Origin: Candidatus Poribacteria bacterium
GTDB lineage: Bacteria > Poribacteria > WGA-4E > WGA-3G
Length of the DNA: 64,000 nucleotides
Reading direction: 5' to 3'
NCBI GenBank assembly: GCA_028818705.1
Contig: JAPPNJ010000064.1
Span: forward strand, 1 to 64,000
The notes below the pieces were generated by a model that saw nothing but the letters and a program-made list of their open reading frames with translations, did no database searches and was not told the origin of the DNA. Below are positions 7,588 to 15,516 of the stretch, piece by piece. Made by a program: the position numbers and the translations under genes. How positions within the stretch are numbered: the first letter of the stretch is position 1; each line of letters starts with the position of its first letter.

Positions 7588-8415
7588 ATGAAAACGCGTG
7601 TTTTTCTTTTAATCCTCATTTTGAGTCTGTTTGTTTCGCTTCACGCCACCGGGCAAGTTGTGTTTTACGCCGATTTTGAGCCTGGTTCTAAAGAGGCAAT
7701 ACCTGACGCTGGTGTGAACGACATCAAAAAATATAAACCCGAGAACGCTGGGACGATATGGGCTCTGGATGATTTTGCAGGCGGCAAACTCGGCGGAAAA
7801 AAATCCATGAAGCAAACCGCTGAAGGCTGCGGCATCTCCGGTAACACAGAACTGCCCGGTGTTAAAAACTTCACTGACGGTATCATCCAAATGGTTTTCT
7901 CGTTTGGTGATGATGATAGTGTCGGCCTTCAGTTCCGCCGGAAAGGTGATGATAAAGGCTACCTTGCTGTCTTTGGATATAATGAAACCGCATCCGTCCT
8001 TTTCATGGATCTGGCAGATGGATGCTGTGCGCAGGCGCAATGCCTCGACCAGTGCGGTTGTGAGAATGGTGGAAAAGAATTAGAATCTGTGCCCCATGGC
8101 TTAGGCGGTGGACTCGACCAAACCAATGCTGTCCCTTATTTCGGACGCGTTGAAGTCGATGGAAAAAACGTCAAAATCTGGTACATGAAACTCGAGGAAA
8201 TCAAAGACTTGTTCGCGCCCTCCGAAGATCTCGGAAAGCCTATCCTTGAATACAAAAATGCCGATTACACGAGTGCTGGCAGCGTCGGTATCTGGCATGA
8301 AAGTTGGGGAATGGGCAGAGTTGATAGTGTTCTGGTTACGAACAAAAGCGGCTTTGATGTTGATGCCAAGGGCAAACTCACTACCAGCTGGGGTGCGGTT
8401 AAAGGCTCTTATTAA
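7588..8415 (+). CDS. Secreted Cys-rich protein with WG-type tail (paralogue 2)
   Basis: 275 residues, clearly homologous to the preceding gene along its whole length: signal peptide (MKTRVFLLILILSLFVSLHATGQ), V-V-F-Y-A-D-F-E, AEGCGISGNTELPGVKNFTD, SVGIWHESWGMGRVDSVLVT. The Cys motif is kept almost exactly (GCCAQAQCLDQCGCENGG), which implies the cysteines matter. Its tail is KLTTSWGAVKGSY. AAGGAG precedes the ATG. The sequence between the two genes is not duplicated: I see no sigma-54 site before this copy, so the two may be regulated differently. Function unknown. Confidence 0.8.
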   Translation: MKTRVFLLILILSLFVSLHATGQVVFYADFEPGSKEAIPDAGVNDIKKYKPENAGTIWALDDFAGGKLGGKKSMKQTAEGCGISGNTELPGVKNFTDGIIQMVFSFGDDDSVGLQFRRKGDDKGYLAVFGYNETASVLFMDLADGCCAQAQCLDQCGCENGGKELESVPHGLGGGLDQTNAVPYFGRVEVDGKNVKIWYMKLEEIKDLFAPSEDLGKPILEYKNADYTSAGSVGIWHESWGMGRVDSVLVTNKSGFDVDAKGKLTTSWGAVKGSY

Positions 8416-8423
8416 TATCGTAT

Positions 8424-8465
8424 AGGGCGAGGGGATGATTTCAATCAAATTCCCTCGCCTTTCTA
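8424..8465 (+). terminator. Rho-independent terminator after the second secreted-protein gene
   Basis: GGCGAGGGGA and TCCCTCGCC form a stem, followed by TTTCTACTTTTTT, directly after the stop codon. Confidence 0.75.
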
Positions 8466-8481
8466 CTTTTTTACAGGTCTT

Positions 8482-8610
8482 CTGTAGGAGCGATTTCCAA
8501 ATCGCGACTTAGTTAGAGTCACCCAATTCTTCTGTAGGAGCGATTTCCAAATTGTGCTACGAAAGCACAATTTGTCTTAGCTTTACATTTCGCGACTGGG
8601 TTAGCATCTC
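8482..8610. repeat. Two TGTAGGAG hairpin repeats, the second with a nested insertion
   Basis: Copy 1 (8482-8509) is TGTAGGAG then GCGATTTCCAAATCGC. Copy 2 begins at 8532 identically but after TTTCCAAAT is interrupted by a hairpin (TTGTGCT-acgaa-AGCACAA) plus TTTGTCTTAGCTTTACAT, after which CGCGACTGGGTTAG resumes. The insert matches a unit found alone elsewhere (37.7, 49.1, 56.0 kb). Confidence 0.7.
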
Positions 8611-8645
8611 CCAAAACCTCCCCACTGAACCTTAGGAGCCCTTCC

Positions 8646-9917
8646 ATGAAAGTCACGAACGTTGAACGTGTACTTGTAGATGTTCCCTTTACCCCGCGCC
8701 AACAACAGATTACCACGCAAAGCGTCTCAACCGTTTACAATTGGTCGATCCTTGAGTTATGCAAAATTACCACAGACACAGGTCATGTCGGTTGGGGTGA
8801 GACCGTCGTTCACTACACCTATTCCCGCTTCAACGATGCCAGCGTCGAACGTGTGCTTGGACAAAGTCCCGCTGCACTCATGAACGACGATTCACTCGGT
8901 GCCGGTCTACAGATGGCACTCTTTGATGTCGTCGGCAAAATTCTGGAGGTCCCCGTCTACCAGCTCCTCGATAACCAGTGTCGTGAGGCAGTCCCAATTT
9001 CATGGTGGTGTATCGATGCTTCCCCTGAAAACTGGGCAGCAGAAGCCGCCGCTGCTGTGGAAAACGGTTATACCAGTTTCAAAAATAAACCCCGCCCGTG
9101 GTGGGATATCGGCGCGCAAGTAGAGGCGGTCGCAAAAGTTGTACCGTCCGATTTCAAATTAGATCTCGATCCGAATGGTTCCTTACGCGATGCTGAGACT
9201 GCCATCCCTGTCCTGGAAAAACTCGCCGGACACCCAAACGTAGCGATGTTTGAGACACCCATTCCACAGAATGATGTCGAGGGGAACACACAGATTCGCC
9301 AAACCGTCGGTTGCCAGATTGCGATGCACTTCGGTTCACCGCCCTATACCACTTGTGTCCGTGAGGATGTGTGCAGTGGATTCGTCATTGGCGGTGGTAA
9401 ATCTCAGGTCATGCGTGAAGGGCAACTCAGTGCCGCAGCAGATATGCCGTTTTGGCTCCAGATCGTCGGAAATGGCTTGACAACGACTTGGGCAGGGCAT
9501 CTCGGAAGTGTGCTTACACATGCGACATGGCCCGCAATTACTTGCATTAATCTCTATAGCGACCATCTACTCACCCAACCGATACAGGTTTCGGATGGAT
9601 GTCACAAAATCCCAGACGCTCCTGGATTAGGCGTTGAAGTTAACGAAGACGCAGTTGAACGCTTCCGTGTATCTGCTGAGAAGTTAGACGCTGACGGCTA
9701 CACCATTCACCCTGTACCGCGGATCATCAAAACCGCTGTCTATCCTGATGGCAGCTGCATCCACATGGCAGGTGACGGTCTGAGTTATTTCAATGCTGGT
9801 AACGGTGAAGCACAAGTAGAAGGTGCCCGCTTGGAACTAACCTTCGACGACGGCAGTGACGAATGGGCAGACCTCTTTGAGAAAGCACAGGAAACGCCTG
9901 TCCATGGACGGTGGTAA
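8646..9917 (+). CDS. Enolase-superfamily (mandelate racemase/MLE-like) protein, degenerate active site
   Basis: 423 residues, with the capping domain first and the barrel after it. Recognisable landmarks: T-D-T-G-H-V-G-W-G-E-T near the N-terminus, a KxK motif (K146-N-K148), D175 in LDLDPNGS and E203 in MFETPIPQ. The third metal ligand, normally in an A-T-G-E motif, is replaced by IAMHFGSP, the Q-P-D strand reads CSGFVIGG, and the usual catalytic His is not visible in WLQIVGNG. The C-terminus is about 40 residues longer than in its relatives here. It may be a divergent enzyme or a non-catalytic member. GGAGCC precedes the ATG. Confidence 0.75.
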   Translation: MKVTNVERVLVDVPFTPRQQQITTQSVSTVYNWSILELCKITTDTGHVGWGETVVHYTYSRFNDASVERVLGQSPAALMNDDSLGAGLQMALFDVVGKILEVPVYQLLDNQCREAVPISWWCIDASPENWAAEAAAAVENGYTSFKNKPRPWWDIGAQVEAVAKVVPSDFKLDLDPNGSLRDAETAIPVLEKLAGHPNVAMFETPIPQNDVEGNTQIRQTVGCQIAMHFGSPPYTTCVREDVCSGFVIGGGKSQVMREGQLSAAADMPFWLQIVGNGLTTTWAGHLGSVLTHATWPAITCINLYSDHLLTQPIQVSDGCHKIPDAPGLGVEVNEDAVERFRVSAEKLDADGYTIHPVPRIIKTAVYPDGSCIHMAGDGLSYFNAGNGEAQVEGARLELTFDDGSDEWADLFEKAQETPVHGRW

Positions 9918-10343
9918 ATCCTCACTGCGCAAAGCAACGGTAGGTGCGGTTTCCAAATTATGCTCTATAGCATAATTTTGCTTCGCAGTGAGAATGCTTT
10001 ACATTCCGCATGGGTCTCCCTTTAAAATGGTAGGCGAACTTTTAGCAAATGGTAGGCGAGGTTTCTAACCTCGCCAATGAACACCTCTTTTGTAGCGCAA
10101 ACTGTTAGTTTGCGTGCCCACTTTGCACAAACTGACAGGAATCAACGCCAAATGCGCGTGTGGCATTTAGCGTGTGCTACAAGTGTCCACATATTTTCGG
10201 GCTTTACTATAAAATCCTGCAAATCCTGATTCAGACAATTAACTGACAACTGATAACTGAGTACCGAAAACTAATTGCATCTGCTCTGAATATCTGCTAC
10301 AATCAACGAGATATTCTACAGATTCAGCAGAGGCAAGACGACA
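9918..10343. repeat. Gene-free stretch with several short hairpin repeats
   Basis: Only repeats are seen: GGTAGGTGCGGTTTCCAAAT interrupted by a TATGCT-ctat-AGCATA hairpin and CTTTACAT (9940-10010); GGTAG then GCGAGGTTTCTAACCTCGC (10051-10075); TGTAG then CGCAAACTGTTAGTTTGCG (10091-10114); AATCAACGCCAAATGCGCGT (about 10132-10160); and the CTGACAACTGATAACTGA low-complexity repeat at 10246-10264, just before the membrane-protein gene. Confidence 0.65.
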
Positions 10344-12302
10344 TTGACTTCTCCCCCACAACAGCGTGCCTTAACGTGGCGCGTCCTATGCATTTTTGCC
10401 GTTAGCGCACCCATCAACTGCTATTTCCTTATCCAGATGGAAGTAGTGCGCTATACCTTTCCAACGTGGGTAGTCCCCCTATCCAATGTCATTTTCATCC
10501 TCACCGCCGTGATGCTGATTAACGGAATCATCCGTCTTCTAAGCAGTAATTTTGCCCTCAAGCAGGGCGAACTCTTACTTCTCTATGTGACACTCAGTTT
10601 CGCCACTTCGCTCGCTGGATGCGATATTTTACAAGCGATCTTGTCTGTCTTGGGACATAGTTTCTGGTTCGCAACAGAAGAGAACGAATGGCGGACACTA
10701 TTTTGGCACCACCTCCCACAATGGCTCACTGTTGCGGACAGAGACGCACTCCGCGGCTACTATCTCGGCGAATCGAGTCTGTATCGTCCACACCACTTGC
10801 GGGTTTGGATACCCGTGGTGGGGGCATGGTTGTTGCTGTTTACGGTGATAGCATTCATCTTTATGTGTCTCAACACGATTCTCCGTCGGCAGTGGTCCCA
10901 GCGTGAACGCCTCACTTTCCCCATTATTCAACTCCCCCTTGCAATGACGAATCCAGTATCAGGTTTCTTCCGAAATAAGCGGATGTGGATCGGTTTCGCA
11001 ATTGCCGCCAGTATTAGCTTATTCAATGGGCTGAGCCATCTCTACCCCGTGATTCCGCACATTCCGGTGACGCGCCGTTTTTTCACGTTTCAGGAAGCAC
11101 CTTTCAGCCTCTACGGCACAATCATCACCGCCTTCTACCCATTTGCCATCGGACTTATGTTCCTGATGCCGTTGGATATCCTCTTTTCGACAACACTTTT
11201 CTATTTTCTCTACCGGAACGAAGTCGCTTTAGCCAAGGCCGTTGGGTGGAGTAGCATCCCTCGCTTTCCCTATCTTAATGAACAGACGATCGGCGCTTTC
11301 GTAGGACTCTGTTTTTTCTTTGGTTGGACCGGAAAACGGCATTTTTGGAGAGTCTTGAAAAGTGCGTTACCGTCGGGTGAACGACTTTTGAATAGCAAGT
11401 TTTCGTTTGCAAGCGGCACGAAAAGTCCGAGCGAACAGAGCGATGAACCGATGCCGTATCGGGTGGCAGTGTGGGGTTTTGTTCTCGGTATTCTGCTGTT
11501 TGCGTTTTTGCTCTATAAAGCAGGTATGGCACCTTGGCTTGCGTTCACTTTCGCCATCCTATTTCTCATAACGCCCTTGGTAACAACGCGTATCCGAGCA
11601 GAGTCCGGTATATTTGTTCACGCTTACCATTGGCAAGCACCGCGATACATCTTAAACACTATTCTGGGGACACACCGTCTCGGTGCCCAAAACTTGACAG
11701 CACTTTCCGTCTGCTTTTTCAATCGGGATTACCGTCCGCAGCAGATGCCGCATCAACTGGAAGCGTTTAAAATCGCCGAGGTCGCTAATATTAACCAACG
11801 CCGCATGCTCTTGACGCTTATCATCGCAACTATTTTCGGCGGACTTGTCGCCTTCTGGGTGCAGCTGCATCTCTACTACCAATTCGGTGCTGATTCTGGT
11901 TACTTTGGACCCTGGGCACTCGGCTATGGTAGAGAATACTTCGGACGGCTAACCAATTGGATTACTTATCCATTTGATACGGATTGGCTCGGTGTAATAT
12001 TCATCGGCATCGGTTTTTCTGTAATGATGGTACTCACCTACCTCAGAATAAAATTCTTCTGGCTACCCTTGCATCCACTCGGCTATGTCATGGCGAGCAA
12101 CCAAGAGATGTCCGATCTCTGGATTCCATTATTGATTGCCCTGACGTTAAAGTGGATCATCCTCCGACACGGTGGTATCCAGAGTTATCGCCGTGTGATC
12201 CCATTCTTTTTAGGGTTAGTCCTCGGTGATTACCTAATGGGTAGTACGTGGAGTCTTCTAAATATCCTTTTAAACACCACGATGTATCAGTTCTATCCAT
12301 AG
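10344..12302 (+). CDS. Large polytopic membrane protein (DUF6784/DUF6785-like)
   Basis: 652 residues with a dozen or more hydrophobic segments spread over the whole length (for example VVPLSNVIFILTAVMLING, IPVVGAWLLLFTVIAFIFM, VIFIGIGFSVMMVLTYL). A cytoplasmic-type motif, SQRERLTFPIIQLPLAM, fits my memory of the DUF6784/DUF6785 family, which resembles oligopeptide-transporter-like proteins; no substrate is known. The start is uncertain: the track uses TTG at 10344 with a weak AGAGG upstream. There is no partner ATPase, so if it transports, it is probably a secondary carrier. It lies between repeat blocks and appears to be a single-gene unit. Confidence 0.7.
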   Translation: MTSPPQQRALTWRVLCIFAVSAPINCYFLIQMEVVRYTFPTWVVPLSNVIFILTAVMLINGIIRLLSSNFALKQGELLLLYVTLSFATSLAGCDILQAILSVLGHSFWFATEENEWRTLFWHHLPQWLTVADRDALRGYYLGESSLYRPHHLRVWIPVVGAWLLLFTVIAFIFMCLNTILRRQWSQRERLTFPIIQLPLAMTNPVSGFFRNKRMWIGFAIAASISLFNGLSHLYPVIPHIPVTRRFFTFQEAPFSLYGTIITAFYPFAIGLMFLMPLDILFSTTLFYFLYRNEVALAKAVGWSSIPRFPYLNEQTIGAFVGLCFFFGWTGKRHFWRVLKSALPSGERLLNSKFSFASGTKSPSEQSDEPMPYRVAVWGFVLGILLFAFLLYKAGMAPWLAFTFAILFLITPLVTTRIRAESGIFVHAYHWQAPRYILNTILGTHRLGAQNLTALSVCFFNRDYRPQQMPHQLEAFKIAEVANINQRRMLLTLIIATIFGGLVAFWVQLHLYYQFGADSGYFGPWALGYGREYFGRLTNWITYPFDTDWLGVIFIGIGFSVMMVLTYLRIKFFWLPLHPLGYVMASNQEMSDLWIPLLIALTLKWIILRHGGIQSYRRVIPFFLGLVLGDYLMGSTWSLLNILLNTTMYQFYP

Positions 12303-12434
12303 GATCTCTGTAGCATAGGCTGTTAGCCTGTGTTCATCTCGTTTTGTGGGGTACCTCCCTAAGATTCGGTAGCACAGTTTGAAACTGCGGTCCCCCGATT
12401 ACTGACTACTGACTACTGATAACTGATTGCTATA
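12303..12434. repeat. Short hairpin repeats between convergent genes
   Basis: TGTAG then CATAGGCTGTTAGCCTGTG at 12309-12332, GGTAGCACAGTTTGAAACTG near 12369-12390, then the CTGACTACTGACTACTGATA low-complexity repeat to about 12428. Confidence 0.6.
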
Positions 12435-12854
12435 TCAGAGATCAAAAATCACTTGGGCATACCAACTCCCATCGGTCTTTTGCAGAACTTCCAATTGATG
12501 ATATGTGACGCTCTTAATTTCGGTATAAACCTCGTGTTTATTGAAATTTACCGGTTCGCCATAAACCGTTGCGAACATCTCCGTTTCATTGCACCGGTGA
12601 ATGTCTGCCCGCTTAAAGAAAATCTCCTCTGTCTCGTGCCGAAAGATTAATTCATCAAGCCATCCCACAAACAGTTCTTCCACAGATTCAGCGGTGAGAT
12701 AGATCTCGATGGATGCTGTCTCATCAATAGTGTCAACGACCGCCATCGTCTCAAGGAGTCCTTGCGCCGCGTTCTGCAGAAGTTCGGACAGATTCTTACC
12801 TCTAACCAGCAGTCCCATATCAGCCGTATGTTCAAGGTATTCGTAAGGTTTCAT
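12435..12854 (-). CDS. Archease
   Basis: 139 residues covering a complete archease domain: YLEHTADMGLLVRG at the N-terminus with the conserved H-T-A-D, then ELFVGWLDELIF, EIKSVTYHQLEV and the closing WYAQVIFDL. Archease activates the RNA ligase RtcB in RNA repair or tRNA splicing and has a metal-binding site built from the N-terminal Asp and C-terminal Asp. No rtcB is in the window, so any partner must be encoded elsewhere. GGAG sits a few bases before the ATG. Cytoplasmic. Confidence 0.93.
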   Translation of the reverse strand: MKPYEYLEHTADMGLLVRGKNLSELLQNAAQGLLETMAVVDTIDETASIEIYLTAESVEELFVGWLDELIFRHETEEIFFKRADIHRCNETEMFATVYGEPVNFNKHEVYTEIKSVTYHQLEVLQKTDGSWYAQVIFDL

Positions 12855-12948
12855 ATTATCTCCAGCCTACTTTTTTGCTCCGCAACATCATACTCCAAAA
12901 TACCTCTACTGTCAATTCTCAAGTTACGTACTTCTTTTTTCGCTTTAC

Positions 12949-13008
12949 TGACGAGATTTCCTGACCTCGCCATGGATCAAATCAAGGTAGGCAAGGTTTC
13001 CAACTGAA
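12949..13008. repeat. GAGG/CCTC-type hairpin repeats
   Basis: GACGAGATTTCCTGACCTCG and GGTAGGCAAGGTTTCCAACT are degenerate copies of the TTTCCAA-centred hairpin family seen at 8.5, 10.05 and 53.15 kb. Confidence 0.5.
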
Positions 13009-13033
13009 TCCCACCGTCCAAACCACAAATCCG

Positions 13034-13062
13034 TTGACAGATAACACCTTTTGAGGTATAAT
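13034..13062 (+). promoter_or_regulatory. Sigma-70-type promoter of the HpcH/HpaI aldolase operon
   Basis: A perfect TTGACA, 17 bases, then TATAAT. It lies 134 bases before the aldolase start on the same strand, implying a 5' leader of about 125 bases. Confidence 0.75.
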
Positions 13063-13195
13063 TATAAAGATTCAAAAATAGCATCCCTTTATGCTATTGA
13101 GGTTGTAGAAAAACGAAATTGTACGAGGGCACCGCAGGTAGTATTTAAGACTAAATTTTGGCTTGCAAGCTGCACCAAAGAAGCGAGGAATGACA

Positions 13196-13903
13196 ATGTC
13201 AGCAGCAAATTTGAAACAGCGGATACATAACGGAGAACTCGTCTATGGCGCTAACGTCTCTATGGCAATATCTGCCGACGCACTCGTCGCCAAAGTCGAA
13301 GAGGGTGGTTATGATTTTGTTGCCATAGATAGCCAACACTCTCCATACAACGAAGATCGGCTTGTTGACTTCTGTAATATGGCGAATGAACTGGGTATTT
13401 TCGTCAACTTCCGGATTAAGCATACCCGAAACACCTATCTTATCGGCAACTATCTTGATTTAGGTCCGTCGGGCATTGAAGTGCCACAGACTGAATTAGA
13501 CGAAACGGTAGACGAGGCGGTTGCTGCTTTCTACTACCCCCAACAGGGTATCCGGAGTTGGGGCGGTGCACCCCGCGTGAATTCCGAAGGCAAAGAACGA
13601 CTTGAGTACGCCGATTGGTGGAACTCATACGGTGTCCTCTGGATGCAAATCGAATCCATAGAAGCCGTCACGCATGCTCGACACCTCGCAAAGCCTGGTG
13701 TTGATTGTCTCTCTTTCGGTCCCGCTGATCTGACGTTCAGTATTGAAAACCACCCAAATCATGCCCTCCAAACCGTAGACGCTTGTGTTGAATACGTCGC
13801 GAGAGCCTTGGAGGGAACGACGACCGCTGTCTGCTTTAGAAATGGCAACCCCAGCACCCGTCAAAAATATGCAGACCTGGGTGTTACCGTCTTTTTAGAA
13901 TAG
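13196..13903 (+). CDS. HpcH/HpaI-type class II aldolase
   Basis: Start at 13196, since GAGG is 7 bases upstream; the track start adds 11 residues. 235 residues. Family marks: F-V-A-I-D-S-Q-H-S-P-Y near residue 40, G-I-E-V-P-Q-T-E-L-D, Y-Y-P-P-type Y-Y-P-Q-Q-G-I-R-S-W-G, M-Q-I-E-S-I-E-A and C-L-S-F-G-P-A-D-L. These are pyruvate-type metal-dependent aldolases that cleave or form 2-keto-3-deoxy sugar acids. That fits the sugar-acid dehydratases elsewhere in the window. It has a strong promoter and is followed after two bases by an uncharacterised gene. Confidence 0.88.
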   Translation: MSAANLKQRIHNGELVYGANVSMAISADALVAKVEEGGYDFVAIDSQHSPYNEDRLVDFCNMANELGIFVNFRIKHTRNTYLIGNYLDLGPSGIEVPQTELDETVDEAVAAFYYPQQGIRSWGGAPRVNSEGKERLEYADWWNSYGVLWMQIESIEAVTHARHLAKPGVDCLSFGPADLTFSIENHPNHALQTVDACVEYVARALEGTTTAVCFRNGNPSTRQKYADLGVTVFLE

Positions 13904-13905
13904 TA

Positions 13906-15234
13906 ATGCTAAATTACGGATTGGTAAGCACAGCAATAGACGAAGACCGAGAAAGACTGCTTGAAGGGGTCCGATGCCTCGCTAAGGTCGCGCACAAGCA
14001 CCATATACCAATAACATGGGCAACAGACACCAAGTCCGTCCAATTCATTGCTAAGTTGCTCACGACGTGGCACACAGAGAATGGCGATACTCCTTTGCTG
14101 ATACTCGACCCCAAACCAATCTGGGATGCCAATTGGGAGGTCGAACAGAACGCCAATCCCGGTAATAGTACGGAAGCTATGGCATCGCATCTCGTTACAA
14201 TGCGAGAGAAACTGCCGGGATATATAACCAGAGAGTGGGAAAGACTCAAACGCGCTGTCCCTTGGGCGAAACCGAGTGTTGCAGGTGCAGCGTTCAAGCA
14301 TGATGTCTTCCTTGGTGCGCTTGAACAGTCAGGGTTCCGGGGACTCTGGGGTTATCATTGGAAACAAGAAGATAGTGATTCTGAAGATACTGGGGCATCC
14401 AAAGCGGAACTCGACCGGGGTGGCTTTGGATGCTTTTATCCGTTTGAGGCATCAACGTATATTGATACCATCTTAACACGAGCGGACACTGGTGAAGACG
14501 GTGCAGTGCCATTTAATAAAATTGTTGGCGTTCCGTATTATACCGCTGGACACCTCGCCGAAGATGTCCATAATCTTCGCGCAGTGCTCCTAAACGGGAC
14601 AGCGCAGCAGCATTACGAGACCTATGTAGAAAGCATTGCGTGGAATCATTGGCTCGGTTATGTGGAGCACATAGACCCTTTCGCTGTCGCACAGCTCGGA
14701 CAAGAGGGACTGGAACGGTTGGACGCATATTTCGCTTATGTCGTTGGTAATCAAAATACAAAGCCGCTATTGCTCTCTGAGGTCGTTGACGATTATATAA
14801 CGCAGTGCAAACGAACCGAACCGACGACTGTTGTAGAAACAGTTCCGACGACACAGGGTGAAACTGCCGTTTCAAAGTCGGCGTTAAAAATGTGTTATTA
14901 CGATGCCGCATGTGAGTTAACCTTCGTTGAAGGGACTATGGAACCCATTGAAATCAAAAATTATACTGGCGAACAGGTGTCCCCGCTTGTGACGCAAAAA
15001 CCGACGCTCACCGGCTTTTCACCGACTCGACATCGCACAAAATTACATATCGCCATCACAGTAGAATCGACAAGGGCAATGCCCTACGGGATAACAGTGT
15101 GGGGCGACCACGATGGCTTACAACTAACGGAGTCTAACGCAGATGATGTCAGATGGGTAGGAGAACACCTACTTTTTATACGTCTCACATTGCAACCCGG
15201 GAAAAACGAATTTAACATTCAATTGACAATTTGA
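13906..15234 (+). CDS. Uncharacterised protein co-transcribed with the aldolase
   Basis: 442 residues, starting two bases after the aldolase stop, so translationally linked. No signal peptide. The first 280 residues have an alpha/beta pattern (MLNYGLVSTAIDEDRERLLE, IPITWATDTKSVQF, LLILDPKPIWDANWEVEQN, FRGLWGYHW) that could be a barrel like those of polysaccharide deacetylases or GH57 enzymes, but no catalytic motif is firmly recognisable. The last 110 residues look like a beta-rich domain. The operon position suggests a role in the same sugar or sugar-acid pathway; this is inference. Confidence 0.6.
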   Translation: MLNYGLVSTAIDEDRERLLEGVRCLAKVAHKHHIPITWATDTKSVQFIAKLLTTWHTENGDTPLLILDPKPIWDANWEVEQNANPGNSTEAMASHLVTMREKLPGYITREWERLKRAVPWAKPSVAGAAFKHDVFLGALEQSGFRGLWGYHWKQEDSDSEDTGASKAELDRGGFGCFYPFEASTYIDTILTRADTGEDGAVPFNKIVGVPYYTAGHLAEDVHNLRAVLLNGTAQQHYETYVESIAWNHWLGYVEHIDPFAVAQLGQEGLERLDAYFAYVVGNQNTKPLLLSEVVDDYITQCKRTEPTTVVETVPTTQGETAVSKSALKMCYYDAACELTFVEGTMEPIEIKNYTGEQVSPLVTQKPTLTGFSPTRHRTKLHIAITVESTRAMPYGITVWGDHDGLQLTESNADDVRWVGEHLLFIRLTLQPGKNEFNIQLTI

Positions 15235-15516
15235 TTTTTTATATAGTTGTCGGTTATTGGCTCGCTCCACTTCGTTCCGCTTTTAGCGGTTAGGTCGCTT
15301 CGCTGTTAGCAGTTAGTACCTGATTGCTGACCGAAATCAAAATCAACGGTATTCAGGTTTCCTTATAGGCATGTAATCAGAATCAACGGTATGAAGCCTG
15401 TGCAGGCTTCACCGGGTATAAAGCCTATAAAGGCTTTACCGGGGTATGAAGCCCGTGTGGCTTTCCCGGACTGCTGACTGCTAAAACTCTGATAACTATT
15501 CAAAAGGAAGAAAACA
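15235..15516. repeat. Palindromic repeat block (family A, tandem hairpins)
   Basis: From 15335 to 15470 the flanks AATCAACGGTAT and ACCGGG are repeated around changing stems: GAAGCCTG-tg-CAGGCTTC, AAAGCCT-ataa-AGGCTTT and GAAGCCC-gtgt-GGCTTTC. CTGCTGACTGCTAAAACTCT then leads into the threonine synthase gene. 15250-15330 is a degenerate CGCTTCGCTGTTAGCAGTTA repeat. Confidence 0.7.

Noticed and set aside
12435-12854. RtcB partner operon for archease
   Set aside because: No RNA ligase gene on either side; archease stands alone here.
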